Assembly (NCBI GenBank): GCA_963833235.1
Contig: CAWHXG010000001.1
Coordinates: 806,001-870,000 of the forward strand
DNA from: CAWHXG01 sp963833235
GTDB taxonomy: Bacteria > Pseudomonadota > Alphaproteobacteria > Rhodobacterales > Rhodobacteraceae
Reading direction: 5' to 3'
Length of the DNA: 64,000 bases
The notes below the pieces were generated by a model. The model was not told where the DNA came from. It did not search any database and saw only the letters and a program-made list of their open reading frames with translations. The position numbers and the translations under genes were made by a program. Positions 54,474 to 64,000 of the stretch are shown here, piece after piece. The first letter of the stretch is position 1; each line of letters starts with the position of its first letter.

Positions 54474-55420
54474 CGGGATCTGACCGCCCGCGGCTGCTGG
54501 TGATCGGCAGCTACCCCGGTTGGGACGCAGGTCCGATGCGCCGGGACTATGAGGCGACCGAGCTGCCCGAGGCCGACGCGATCGCCGATCTGCCGCCGGA
54601 CCTGCGGGGCGCAATCCGGGCGATGGCCTTCCGCGCCCATGGCGACCTGACCGCGGAGCACATGGATTTGCTGCCCGCCCTCGGGATCGTCGCGAATTTC
54701 GGCGTGGGCTATGAGGCCATTGACGTGGCAGCGGCAGAGGCGCGCGGCATCCGCGTGACCAACACCCCCGACGTGCTGAACGACGACGTGGCCGATCTGG
54801 CCGTGGCGATGCTGATCGCGCAGGCTCGGCAGATGCTACAGGGCGACGCCCACGTGCGCAGCGGCGCCTGGGAAGGCGGCGCGCTGCCGCTGAACCGCAC
54901 CGTGACCGGGCGGCGCGTGGGGATCATGGGGCTGGGCCGGATCGGCCGCGCCATCGCCGAGAGGCTGGCCGCCTTCAAGACGGAGATCCACTATCATTCC
55001 CGCTCCGAGAAGATGACGCCGGGCTGGACCTATCACGACGACCCCGAGGATATGGCCCGCGCGGTCGACGACATGGTCGTGGCGCTGAAGGGCGGGCAGG
55101 ACACGGAGGACTACGTGTCGGCCGCCATCATCGCGGCGCTCGGGCCTGACGGGGTTCTGGTCAACATTTCGCGCGGCACGACGGTAGACGAGGCAGCGCT
55201 GATCGCGGCGCTGGAGGACGGCACGATCCGGGGCGCCGCGCTCGACGTCTTCCGTGGAGAACCGCAGATCGACCCGCAATTCCTGAAGCTGGAGAACGTG
55301 CTGCTGCAGCCGCATCAGGCCTCGGGCACCATCGAGACGCGGCAGACGATGGGGCGTTTGCAGCGGGAGAACATCGATGCGTTCCTCGCCGGGCGCGATC
55401 TGCCGAGCCCGGTGAACTGA
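54470..55420 (+). CDS. D-2-hydroxyacid dehydrogenase
   Basis: NAD(P)-dependent D-isomer 2-hydroxyacid dehydrogenase of 316 residues. The nucleotide site is GIMGLGRIGRAIAERLA, and the catalytic Arg-Glu-His are in NISRGTTVDE, DVFRGEPQID and QPHQASGTIE. It likely reduces a 2-keto acid such as hydroxypyruvate or glyoxylate, consistent with the isomerase-like gene before it. The dinucleotide preference is unclear. The start overlaps the isomerase-like stop by four bases. Confidence 0.92.
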   Translation: MTGSDRPRLLVIGSYPGWDAGPMRRDYEATELPEADAIADLPPDLRGAIRAMAFRAHGDLTAEHMDLLPALGIVANFGVGYEAIDVAAAEARGIRVTNTPDVLNDDVADLAVAMLIAQARQMLQGDAHVRSGAWEGGALPLNRTVTGRRVGIMGLGRIGRAIAERLAAFKTEIHYHSRSEKMTPGWTYHDDPEDMARAVDDMVVALKGGQDTEDYVSAAIIAALGPDGVLVNISRGTTVDEAALIAALEDGTIRGAALDVFRGEPQIDPQFLKLENVLLQPHQASGTIETRQTMGRLQRENIDAFLAGRDLPSPVN

Positions 55421-55487
55421 GGCGGGCGCGGCGACGACAGGGACCGGCCGGGCGGGGCCATCGACATGACTTTAGAAGGGAAAAACG

Positions 55488-56333
55488 ATGAAGCTGGTAC
55501 GGTTCGGGGCATTGGGCGAGGAGCGCCCAGGGATGATCGACGCAGAAGGCAAGGTCCGCGATCTGAGCGGCCTGTGCGACGATATCGCGGGCGCGACGCT
55601 GGGCGCGGCGGGGCTGGACCGGCTGCGCGCGATCGATGCCGCGAGCCTGCCCGAGGTGCCCGCCTCCACGCGCCTCGGCGCCTGCGTGGGCGGCACCGGC
55701 AAATTCATCTGCATCGGACTGAACTATTCCGACCATGCGGCCGAGACCGGGGCGGAAGTGCCTTCCGAGCCGATTGTCTTCCTGAAGGCAACGAGCGCCG
55801 TCTGCGGGCCGAACGACCCGATCCTGATCCCCCGCGGATCGCAGAAGACAGACTGGGAGGTGGAGCTGGGGGTGATCATCGGCACGGCCGCGAAGTACGT
55901 GGACGAGGCGCAGGCGATGGATCACGTGGCCGGCTATGCGGTCGTGAACGACGTGAGCGAGCGGGCCTTCCAGACGGAGCGGCAGGGCCAGTGGACCAAG
56001 GGCAAGAGCTGCGACAACTTCGGCCAGATCGGCCCATGGATGGTGACCCGCGACGAGGTGCCCGACCCGCAGGATCTGGCGATGTGGCTGACGGTCGACG
56101 GCCAGCGGATGCAGGACGGCAGCACCGCGACGATGGTCTACGGGGTGGCGCATCTCGTCAGCTATCTCAGCCAGTTCATGACCCTGCATCCCGGAGACGT
56201 GATCTCGACCGGAACACCGCCGGGCGTGGGCATGGGCATGAAGCCGCAGCGCTATCTGAAGCCGGGCGAGGTGGTGGAGCTGGGGATCGACGGGCTGGGT
56301 AAACAGCGGCAGGAGGTCGTGGCCGACACCTGA
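55488..56333 (+). CDS. fumarylacetoacetate hydrolase-family protein
   Basis: FAH-superfamily hydrolase or lyase of 281 residues. The core has GKFICIGLNYSDHA (His83), the metal ligands Glu124 and Glu126 (TDWEVELGVII) and Asp155 (VVNDVSERAFQ), and STGTPPGVGMG at the C-terminus. The family includes fumarylpyruvate hydrolase, ureidoglycolate lyase and 2,4-diketo-3-deoxy sugar-acid hydrolases. Given dehydrogenase and isomerase-like neighbours, cleavage of a diketo sugar acid is plausible. AGAAGGGA precedes the ATG. Confidence 0.9.
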   Translation: MKLVRFGALGEERPGMIDAEGKVRDLSGLCDDIAGATLGAAGLDRLRAIDAASLPEVPASTRLGACVGGTGKFICIGLNYSDHAAETGAEVPSEPIVFLKATSAVCGPNDPILIPRGSQKTDWEVELGVIIGTAAKYVDEAQAMDHVAGYAVVNDVSERAFQTERQGQWTKGKSCDNFGQIGPWMVTRDEVPDPQDLAMWLTVDGQRMQDGSTATMVYGVAHLVSYLSQFMTLHPGDVISTGTPPGVGMGMKPQRYLKPGEVVELGIDGLGKQRQEVVADT

Positions 56334-56399
56334 GGCGGGGGCCACGCGGCCTGTGGTGACCCGGGCCGGACTGACGGCAGCGACGAGTAAGGAGACCCC

Positions 56400-57389
56400 A
56401 TGAAGCTCGGCACTCAGTTCCGCGCGCGGGACGACGATGATTACCGCGTGATGGCGCAGCTCGGCGTCACCCACATCTGCGCCGACCCGCCGGGGAACCC
56501 CCACGACTGGAGCGTGGAGGATCTGGCGCGGCATCGCGACCATCTGGCCGGTTTCGGGCTGTCGCTCGACATGGTGCAACTGCCGCTTTCCTCGCGGCCC
56601 ATCGAGAAAAGCCGCAGCCCCGACATCCTGCTGGCCGGTCCCGACCGCGACGCGCAGATCGACAGCATCTGCCGGCTGATCGAGCGGTTGGCCGAGGCCG
56701 GCATCTTCGCGGCGAAGTACAACCTCAACATCATCGGTATCCCGCGCACCCCCGACGAGCCCGGCCGCGGCGGATCGCGCAACGCCGCGTTCCGCTGGGA
56801 GAAGGCCGACCAGGGCGCCGCACCCGGCCCCGCGGGCGTGCTCGACGAAGAGGAGAACTGGGCGCGGATCGCGCATTTCCTCGCCGCCGTGGTGCCGGTG
56901 GCCGAGGGCGCCGGCGTGCGGCTGGCCTGCCACCCCCACGATCCGGCGACGCCGCCGGGCTATATGGGGGTGACCCGGGTGCTCGGTAGCGTCGAGGGGC
57001 TTAAGCGCTTCGTGCAGTTGCACGAAAGCCCGGTGCACGGGCTGAACTTCTGCCAGGGCACGGTGGGCGAGATGCTTGACGATCCGGGCGCCGAGATCGC
57101 CGACGTGATCCGCTGGTTCGGGGAGCGGGACAAGATCTTCAACGTCCATTTCCGCAACATCCGGGGGCGCCGGCTGAGCTTCATGGAGGTCTTTCCCGAC
57201 GAGGGCGACATGGACATGGGCGCCGCGATGGAGCTCTACGCAAGCCTCGGTTACCGCCACATGCTGATGCCCGACCACGTCCCGGGCCTGGCGGGGCGCG
57301 ACCCCCAGAACACCGCCTTCGCCTTCGTCTACGGCTACATGGCGGCGCATCTGGAGCGGCTGCGGCGGGCGGGGGCCATCGCGGCCTAG
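56400..57389 (+). CDS. UxuA-like protein (mannonate dehydratase family), third paralogue
   Basis: TIM-barrel protein of 329 residues, shorter than UxuA (394). It retains the metal-ligand segments: His in RLACHPHDPA, Cys in LNFCQGTVGE, His in NVHFRNIRG and Asp in LMPDHVPG. Otherwise it differs from both copies at 26042-28311; residues 100-150 contain a loop (IGIPRTPDEPGRGGSRN) not shared. AAGGAG precedes the ATG. It is the last gene of the 52556-57389 group, 66 bases after the FAA hydrolase. It may dehydrate or isomerise the same sugar acid handled by its neighbours. Confidence 0.82.
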   Translation: MKLGTQFRARDDDDYRVMAQLGVTHICADPPGNPHDWSVEDLARHRDHLAGFGLSLDMVQLPLSSRPIEKSRSPDILLAGPDRDAQIDSICRLIERLAEAGIFAAKYNLNIIGIPRTPDEPGRGGSRNAAFRWEKADQGAAPGPAGVLDEEENWARIAHFLAAVVPVAEGAGVRLACHPHDPATPPGYMGVTRVLGSVEGLKRFVQLHESPVHGLNFCQGTVGEMLDDPGAEIADVIRWFGERDKIFNVHFRNIRGRRLSFMEVFPDEGDMDMGAAMELYASLGYRHMLMPDHVPGLAGRDPQNTAFAFVYGYMAAHLERLRRAGAIAA

Positions 57390-57460
57390 GGACGGGATGA
57401 CGCGACACGACGGACCTCGGTGGTCCCGACGCAATCTGACGGCGCTGCATGCCTTGCGAT

Positions 57461-57820
57461 TCAAGCGGTCTTGCGCGTCAACCTCGCCGCGAACCAACCC
57501 ACGAGACCGTCGTAGCCGATCCGCCCGGAAGCGACATCGACGATCAGGTCGTTGAACGGTTCATCACCGGGGATGTCCAGCCTGTAGCCGCTTCGTCCGA
57601 TCGACAGCTCGACCAGGATCAGGGATGTCCGCTTGTTGCCATCGGCGAAGCCATGATTCGACGCCACGCTCTCCAGAAGGGCGGCCGCCTTTCCGGCAAT
57701 CGAGCGATGGTACCCCGAATAAGGACGGGAGATCGCCGACTCGATCATGTGCAGGCTGAGTACGCCGGCGCGTCCTCCGCAGCCGAGCGCCGCGTCATGC
57801 GCCGAGAACGGGTCGGCCAA
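57461..57820 (-). CDS. doc: Doc-family toxin (Fic/Doc death-on-curing)
   Basis: Fic/Doc protein of about 119 residues with the catalytic motif HGFADGNKRT at residues about 56-65, matching HxFx[D/N]GNKR. Doc toxins phosphorylate elongation factor Tu. The best start is TTG 57820; the same frame upstream (RHYRITLADP) looks Doc-like but has no usual start codon before it, so initiation is uncertain. The usual antitoxin Phd is replaced by a small unrelated protein 19 bases upstream at 57840-58022. Confidence 0.85.
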   Translation of the reverse strand: MADPFSAHDAALGCGGRAGVLSLHMIESAISRPYSGYHRSIAGKAAALLESVASNHGFADGNKRTSLILVELSIGRSGYRLDIPGDEPFNDLIVDVASGRIGYDGLVGWFAARLTRKTA

Positions 57821-57839
57821 GGTGATCCTGTAGTGGCGC

Positions 57840-58022
57840 CTACCGATCCGCCAGCCTCGCCAACGCCTCGCTCCGCCGGGAGGAGATCTCCTTCACGGCG
57901 GCGGAACTCTTTGCCGAAGCCCTCGACGTGCCCTTGGCGGTGCGCACCTCCGTGAGGCCGGTGCCCGCATTGCGCGTCACCCATACGCCCGTTGCCGGCT
58001 CCGAGACAGAAGACTTGGCCAT
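57840..58022 (-). CDS. probable small antitoxin partner of Doc
   Basis: Protein of 60 residues beginning MAKSSVSEPATGVWVTRNAG with a basic Ser/Ala-rich middle and a C-terminal helix ending SRRSEALARLADR. It lacks the Phd N-terminal motif. Position just upstream of doc in the same direction and small size argue for the antitoxin; I recall similar small proteins beside Doc in related bacteria but cannot name a family. AAAGGGAAAG precedes the ATG. Confidence 0.75.
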   Translation of the reverse strand: MAKSSVSEPATGVWVTRNAGTGLTEVRTAKGTSRASAKSSAAVKEISSRRSEALARLADR

Positions 58023-58138
58023 GATCTTTCCCTTTGCGTCGCGTTGGAAATATGCAATTCCGGCCGGGTTCCTGCAAGGGTGATCACCGCTGGCGCCAAA
58101 TATCGGGTTAAGCGACGACGCGGGCCGTGGGACGCTCG

Positions 58139-59205
58139 CTACCCGCCCCAGGTCGCCCGCAGCACCCGCAGCCAGTTGCCATGGCAGAGCCGTTGCATCA
58201 ACGCGTCATCGTAGCCATGCGCGCGCAGGGCGTCCTGCAGCGGGGGCAGGCCGGTCACGTCGTGGATGCCCTGCGGCAGGGTGCAACCGTCGAAATCGCT
58301 GCCGAAGCCCACGCGGGTCTCGCCCAACCGGCCGATCAGGTGATCCATATGGCGCAGCACCGGATCGAGGGTCATCTCGGGCGAGCGCTGCCCGTCGGAG
58401 CGCAGAAAGCAGGTGGCGAAGTTCAGGCCCACCATGCCGTCGCGCTCGGCGATGAGGTCGAGCTGCCGGTCCGTCAGGTTGCGGCTGGAGGGGGTCACCG
58501 CGTGGGCATTGGAATGGGTGGCCACCAGCGGCGCGTCGGAGAGCCGCGCGACATCGTCGAACCCGGCCTCGTTGAGGTGCGACAGGTCCACCATGATCCG
58601 CAGCTCGTTGCACAGACGGACCAGGTCCTGGCCGGCCGGTGTCAGGCCGGGGCCGGTATCGGGGCCGCTGGGGAAGCGAAAGGGCACGCCGTGGCCGAAG
58701 GCCGTGGACCGCGACCAGACCGGCCCGAGCGACCGGACGCCCATCGCGTGGAAGAGGTGCAGCGCGTCGAGGTCGGGGCCGATCGGCTCGGCGCCCTCCA
58801 GATGCATCACGGCGGCGATGGCGCCCTCGGCCATCGCAACCTCGATCCCGGCAGCATCGCGGCAGATCCGCAAGGCGCCCGCGCTTTCGCGCTCCATCCA
58901 CAGCAGATGCCCGGCCATGGCGAGCGCCACCGGCTGCGCGGTGGCGGCGTCGATCAGGTCTGGCAGGGGCAGGTCGTAGGCGGGCGCGTCCATCGCCGCG
59001 TCCATGTCGACCCGCCCGCCGGGGCCTTTCGGGGAGGGGATGTAGATGGCGAAGAAGCCGCCGGCGAAGCCCGAGGCCTGCATCCGCGGCAGGTCCAGAT
59101 GGCCGGTGCCGTCGCCCTTCAGCCAGATCTCGGCCCGCCGCTCGGGTGCCCGCAGCAGGCGCAGCAGGAGATCGTTGTGGCCATCGAAGACGGGAATGGC
59201 GGCCG

Positions 59206-59209
<4 letters not shown>
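58139..59209 (-). CDS. dipeptidase, membrane dipeptidase (M19) family
   Basis: Zinc dipeptidase of 356 residues. Metal ligands are visible as His-x-Asp in VFDGHNDLLLR, Glu in AVMHLEGAEPIG, and two His in LVATHSNAHAVTPSSRNLTD, with VGFGSDFDGC near the C-terminus. No signal peptide is seen, so it acts in the cytoplasm on imported dipeptides, including those with D-residues. ATG 59209 overlaps the ATPase stop (ATGA); the frame open to 59380 is a shadow. It ends the minus-strand peptide-uptake operon. Confidence 0.92.
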
Positions 59210-59999
<790 letters not shown>

Positions 60000-60003
<4 letters not shown>

Positions 60004-60842
60004 GCCAGCCACGCGGCGTCGCGCTGCAGTGTGGGCAGCGGATGCTGCGCCCCGTCGATCCGCGGCAGGCAGTTGAGGAGGCCGCGGGTATAGGCATGCC
60101 GGGCGTTCTTCAGCTCGGAGGCGCGCAGTTCTTCGACCATGCGGCCGGCATACATCACCAGCACCCGGTCGCAGAAGCTGGAGACCAGGCGCAGGTCGTG
60201 GCTGATGAAGATCAGGCCCATGCCGCGATCGGTCACCAGCCGGTCGAGAATGCCGAGCACCTCGAGCTGCACGGTGACGTCGAGCGCCGATGTCGGCTCG
60301 TCGGCGATCAGCAGGTCCGGTTCGGTGATGAGCATCATGGCGATCATGGCGCGCTGCCCCATGCCGCCCGACAGCTCGTGGGGATAGGCCTCGAAGACAC
60401 GGGCGGGGTCGCGGATCTGCACCGCCTCGAGCATGGCGATGGCGCGGTCGCGCGCCTCGGCCTTGCGGTTGGCGCCGGGGGCCGCCTCGCCGCGCCAGGC
60501 CTCCATGATCTGCCGGCCGATGGTCATCACCGGGTTCAGCGAGAACTTCGGGTCCTGCATCACCATGCTCATGCGAATGCCGCGCAGGGACCGCCATTGT
60601 CGGGGCGTGGCACGCCGCAGGTCGATCCCGTCGAACTCCATGCGCCTGGCGGTGACGGTGCCCGACGGCGGCGTGAGCCCGAGGATGGCGCGCCCGGTCT
60701 GGGACTTGCCGGACCCGCTTTCGCCCACGATGCCCAGCCGCTCGCGTCCCAGATCGAAGCTGACGCCGCGCACCACCTCGACCGGCCCGTGGCGCGAGGG
60801 GAAGGCGATGCGCAGGTCTTCCACGTGCAGGACGGCGCTCAT
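60000..60842 (-). CDS. ABC transporter ATP-binding protein (DppD/OppD type)
   Basis: ATPase of 280 residues: Walker A GESGSGKSQTGRA, VMQDPKFSLNPVMTIG, signature LSGGMGQRAMIAMML, Walker B LLIADEPTSALD, SHDLRLVSSF. The signature is typical of DppD. The C-terminus has the family's HAYTRGLLNCLPR extension near a region that often binds an iron-sulfur cluster, but the cysteines are not all visible. It overlaps both neighbours by four bases. Confidence 0.93.
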
Positions 60843-61750
60843 TTCTCGCCCCGCGGGTCGAGCACGTCGCGCAGCCCGTCACCCAGCAGATTGAAGCCGA
60901 GGGAGACGACGAAGATGGCGATGCCGGGCATGGTGGCGACCCACCAGAAATCGATGATGAAGCGCCGGCCTGAGGCGATCATGGCGCCCCATTCGGGCTG
61001 CGGCGGCTGCGCGCCGAGGCCGAGAAAGCCCAGGCCCGCCGCGGTGAGGATGATGCCCGCCATGTCGAGCGTGACCCGCACGATCACCGAAGACAGGCAC
61101 AGCGGCACGACATGGCCCCAGATGATACGCAGGGGGCCGGCACCCTGCAGGCGGATCGCGTCGATATGGTCGGCGTTGCGGATCGTCAGCGTCTCGGCAC
61201 GGGCGAGGCGGGCATAGGGCGGCCAGGAGGTGATGGCGATGGCGATCACCGCGTTCTCGATGCCGGGCCCGAGGGCGGCGACGAAGGCGAGCGCCAGGAT
61301 CAGCCGCGGGAAGGCCAGGAAGATGTCGGTTATCCGCATCAGGACCGTATCGACCCAGCCGCCGAAATAACCCGCCGAGGTGCCGACCGCGAGGCCGATG
61401 GGTGTCGCGATGATCGCCACCATGGCGACGACCAGCAGAGTCACGCGGGAGCCGTGGACGATTCGGCTGAAGATGTCGCGGGCCTGATCGTCGGTGCCCA
61501 TGAGGTGGGTCCACGAGGGCGGCAGCAGGCGCTCGGTGCGCAGGTCGCCGCCGCGCAGCGGGTCGAACGGCGCGATGAGATCGGCGAAGATCGCGGTGAG
61601 CACGAGCACCACCAGGATGCCCAGGCCCACCATCGCCAGCTTGTTGCGCGTCAGCTCCGTCCAGGTGCGGTACATCTGGCCAAGCTTGGCCTGGCGGCGC
61701 GACGCGGGCGCTTCGGAAAGCAGCCAGTCGCGGGTCGAGGCCTCGGCCAT
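60839..61750 (-). CDS. ABC transporter permease (DppC type)
   Basis: Membrane subunit of 303 residues: first membrane segment KLAMVGLGILVVLVLTAIFA, then the GTDDQARDIFSRIVHGSRVT motif, an EAA-loop segment HIDAIRLQGAGPLRIIWGHV and the C-terminal FNLLGDGLRDVLDP. It lacks the long periplasmic insertion of the permease at 5202-6335, consistent with a peptide substrate. ATG 61750 overlaps the partner permease stop as TGATG. Confidence 0.94.
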   Translation of the reverse strand: MAEASTRDWLLSEAPASRRQAKLGQMYRTWTELTRNKLAMVGLGILVVLVLTAIFADLIAPFDPLRGGDLRTERLLPPSWTHLMGTDDQARDIFSRIVHGSRVTLLVVAMVAIIATPIGLAVGTSAGYFGGWVDTVLMRITDIFLAFPRLILALAFVAALGPGIENAVIAIAITSWPPYARLARAETLTIRNADHIDAIRLQGAGPLRIIWGHVVPLCLSSVIVRVTLDMAGIILTAAGLGFLGLGAQPPQPEWGAMIASGRRFIIDFWWVATMPGIAIFVVSLGFNLLGDGLRDVLDPRGEK

Positions 61751-62814
61751 CAGCGGCGCCGCACGCGCGGATCGAGCAGCGTGTAGAGCAGGTCGCTGAG
61801 CAGGTTCAGCCCCACGAAGATCACCCCGATCACCAGCGTGCCGCCCAGCACCGCGTTCATGTCGGCGTTCTGCAGCGAGTTCGTGAGGTATTGCCCGAGC
61901 CCGGGCCAGGCAAAGACCGTTTCGGTCAGCACCGAGCCTTCGAGCAGGCCCGCATAGCTGAGCGCGACCACCGTCACCAGGGGCACCGCGGCGTTGCGCA
62001 GCGCGTGGACCCAGATGATCCGCCATTCCGGAACGCCCTTGACCCGCGCGGTGGTAACGTATTCCTGCCCCAGCTCTGCCAGCATGAACGACCGGGTCAT
62101 GCGGCTGATATAGGCCATGGAGAAATAGCCCAGCAGCGTCGCGGGCAGCGCCAGATGGGCCAGCACGTTGACGAAGGCATCCCACTGGCCCTGCATGGCG
62201 GTGTCGATCAGCAGCAGTCCGGTGACCTGCGTGACGCTGTATTCATAGGCGATGTCGATCCGCCCCGGCCCCGCGACCCAGCCGAGCTTGGCGTAGAAGA
62301 TCAGCAATCCGAGGAGCCCGAGCCAGAAGATCGGCGCGGAATAGCCCACCAGACCGACCACGCGGACGATCTGGTCGGCCAGCTTGCCCTGCTTGACGGC
62401 TGAGAGCACGCCAAGCGGGATGCCGACGATGGTGCCGAGGATGATGCCGGCGGTGGCCAGCTCCAGCGTGGCGGGAAAGACCCGGGCGATATCCTCGACG
62501 ATGGGCTTCTTGGTCAGCATCGAGGTGCCAAGATCGCCGGTCGCGGCGCTCTGAAGGTAGATCCAGAATTGCTGCCAAAGCGGCTTGTCGAGGCCAAGCG
62601 CGATATAGGCGGCGTCGTAGGTGGATTGCGAGGCGCGGTCTCCGACCACGGCCAGCACCGGGTCGACCGGCACCACGCGGCCGATGAGGAAGGTCACGAG
62701 CAGCAGGCCGAGAAACGTGATCGCCACGGTGCCGATCAGCTTGCCGGCCTTCCGCCCGTAGGTCGGAAGGGCGCTCCAGCGCCCCCCCGTATTGGCAGGG
62801 GAGGTGGCGGTCAT
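61750..62814 (-). CDS. ABC transporter permease (DppB type)
   Basis: Membrane subunit of 354 residues with an N-terminal segment TVAITFLGLLLVTFLIGRVV, the PVDPVL motif, and the EAA-like loop YVTTARVKGVPEWRIIWVHA; it ends LLYTLLDPRVRRR. The N-terminal 30 residues before the first membrane segment are unusually polar and long. It overlaps the binding-protein gene by four bases and the DppC permease start by one. Confidence 0.94.
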   Translation of the reverse strand: MTATSPANTGGRWSALPTYGRKAGKLIGTVAITFLGLLLVTFLIGRVVPVDPVLAVVGDRASQSTYDAAYIALGLDKPLWQQFWIYLQSAATGDLGTSMLTKKPIVEDIARVFPATLELATAGIILGTIVGIPLGVLSAVKQGKLADQIVRVVGLVGYSAPIFWLGLLGLLIFYAKLGWVAGPGRIDIAYEYSVTQVTGLLLIDTAMQGQWDAFVNVLAHLALPATLLGYFSMAYISRMTRSFMLAELGQEYVTTARVKGVPEWRIIWVHALRNAAVPLVTVVALSYAGLLEGSVLTETVFAWPGLGQYLTNSLQNADMNAVLGGTLVIGVIFVGLNLLSDLLYTLLDPRVRRR

Positions 62815-64000
62815 CTGTCCTTGGTGACCTGCTTGAACGAGTTGTCGTTGAACGACGGGCCGATGATGAAGCCGTTCACGTCATCGCGGATGCCCAGAAC
62901 CTCGATTTCCTGGAACATGATGACGAAGGGCGAGACCTGTTGATGCTCTTCCTGCAGCGCCAGGTACATCTCGGCCCGCGCGTCGGCTTCCTTCTCGAGC
63001 ACGGCGGCATCGGCATCGGCGGTCATCTCGGGAATGTCCCAGGCGTTGCGCCAGGCCAGCGGCTTGGACTCTGCGTCATCGCTATTGTCCGGGTTGCGCG
63101 CGAAGGTGTCCGCGTTGGTGTGGGGATCCTGATAGTCCGGGCCCCAGCGGCCGATATAGATGTCGTGGTTGCGCGCGCGGTACTTGGTCAGCGTCTGCTG
63201 GCCGTCGCCGGGGATCAGCTCCATCTCGATGCCGGCCTGCGACATCGTCGTCTGGATCGCCTCGGCCATGGCGGTTATCTCGGGCGTGTTGCGGGTATCC
63301 ATGGTCACGCTGAAGCCGTCCGGCAGGCCGGCTTCGGCCAGCAGCTCCTTGGCCTTCTCCACGTCGAGCGAATAAGGCGTGTCGTTGAGCGCGCCGAGGA
63401 ACCCGTCGGGCAGGAACGCCTGATGGACCTGCACCTTGCCGGCCATGATCGTGTCGGCGATCGCCTGGTAATCGACCAGCCACTTCATCGCCTCGCGGAC
63501 CTCGGGCTTGGCGAGGTTCTCGTTCTTCTGGCTGAGGCCCATGTAGTAGATCGAACCCTTGATGCCGTTCTCGATTTTGATGTCGGGATTGTCGGCCAGC
63601 GCGGTGATCTCTTCGGCGCCGAGGTTGCGCGCGATGTCGATGTCGCCCTGTTCCAGCAGCAGCCGCTGGGTGGAGCCTTCGGGGATGTGGCGATAGATGG
63701 CGCGGGCCATCGGCGCCGCCTCGCCGCTGAAATTCTCGTTGCGCTCCAGCACGACCACCTCGTTGGCGCGCCAGTCGCGGATGGTGAAGGCGCCCGAGCC
63801 GGCATAGTTCGTCTTCAGCCACTCATAGCCGAAGTCGCCATCGGCCTCGTGCTCCATCACCAGCTCCTTGTCGACGATGAAGCCGACCGTGGCGGTGAGG
63901 CAATAGAGCAGCAGCGTGGGGGCGTAGGCCTGATCCATCTGCAGCTCGAACGTCATGTCTCCGGTCTGGCGCACCATCTCGTCGACATTGTCGGCGCTCA
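62811..64000 (-). CDS. peptide ABC transporter substrate-binding protein, N-terminus beyond the window
   Basis: SBP_bac_5-family receptor; about 396 codons are inside the window and the frame runs through the right edge, so the start and signal peptide are missing. Family landmarks are GSGAFTIRDWRANEVVVLER, VREAMKWLVDYQAIADTI, EKAKELLAEAGLPDGF and RWGPDYQDPHTNADTF. The closing segments EEHQQVSPFVIMFQEIEVLG are typical of the second lobe. An internal ATG at 63977 is not the true start. It is first in the operon 58139-64000; the M19 dipeptidase at the end suggests short peptides as ligand. Confidence 0.92.
   Translation of the reverse strand, partial: SADNVDEMVRQTGDMTFELQMDQAYAPTLLLYCLTATVGFIVDKELVMEHEADGDFGYEWLKTNYAGSGAFTIRDWRANEVVVLERNENFSGEAAPMARAIYRHIPEGSTQRLLLEQGDIDIARNLGAEEITALADNPDIKIENGIKGSIYYMGLSQKNENLAKPEVREAMKWLVDYQAIADTIMAGKVQVHQAFLPDGFLGALNDTPYSLDVEKAKELLAEAGLPDGFSVTMDTRNTPEITAMAEAIQTTMSQAGIEMELIPGDGQQTLTKYRARNHDIYIGRWGPDYQDPHTNADTFARNPDNSDDAESKPLAWRNAWDIPEMTADADAAVLEKEADARAEMYLALQEEHQQVSPFVIMFQEIEVLGIRDDVNGFIIGPSFNDNSFKQVTKDR

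Overview
The window is G+C-rich DNA with tightly packed, mostly overlapping genes. The gene set is typical of an alphaproteobacterium, most likely of the Rhodobacterales: a TakP-like TRAP transporter, a tripartite tricarboxylate transporter, many GntR regulators, and sugar-acid catabolic operons next to ABC importers. This assignment is inference; no rRNA, tRNA or phylogenetic marker is present. No CRISPR array, intact insertion sequence or phage was seen.

Layout. 1-846: unassigned DNA with no convincing gene. 892-2094: a LuxR-type regulator. 2240-8994: an oligosaccharide/peptide-type ABC importer (long binding protein, two permeases, fused double ATPase) ending in an SMP-30 lactonase. 8998-12653 (minus): enolase-superfamily dehydratase, DHDPS-family aldolase, GntR regulator and RraA-family protein, divergent from 12788-20062 (plus): IlvD-type dehydratase, VOC protein, uronate-dehydrogenase-like protein, second enolase-superfamily dehydratase and TctCBA transporter. 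20072-22606 (minus): a short-chain dehydrogenase and a second IlvD-type dehydratase, both broken by single-base insertions. 23259-24448: a DUF1127-like small protein coupled to a homocysteine S-methyltransferase-family protein. 24483-28311 (minus): UxuA, a UxuA-like paralogue, SMP-30 and RraA, divergent from 28451-33649 (plus): GntR regulator, ribose-type ABC transporter and a dehydrogenase.

33807-44239 (minus): reading in transcription order, hutI, hutH, hutG, hutU, a phytanoyl-CoA-dioxygenase-family protein, a TakP-like TRAP transporter and an unknown membrane protein, divergent from hutF-hutC (44317-46391). Then a Phd/VapC toxin-antitoxin pair, an XRE regulator divergent from a fatty acid desaturase, and an EF-hand protein divergent from an OmpR/histidine kinase pair. 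52556-57389 (plus): quinone oxidoreductase, hydroxypyruvate-isomerase-like protein, 2-hydroxyacid dehydrogenase, FAA hydrolase and a third UxuA-like protein. 57461-58022: a Doc toxin with an unusual small antitoxin. 58139-64000 (minus): a peptide-type ABC importer with an M19 dipeptidase, running off the right edge.

How it works together. The region reads as a catabolic island with five importer classes (two Dpp/Opp-type ABC, one ribose-type ABC, one TTT, one TRAP) joined to enzymes that oxidise, dehydrate and cleave uronates, aldonates or aldarates, plus complete histidine degradation by the HutF/HutG route. The clearest candidates for undescribed biology are the hut-dioxygenase-TRAP arrangement, the repeated pairing of RraA-family proteins with sugar-acid dehydratases, and the divergent UxuA paralogues that keep the metal ligands.
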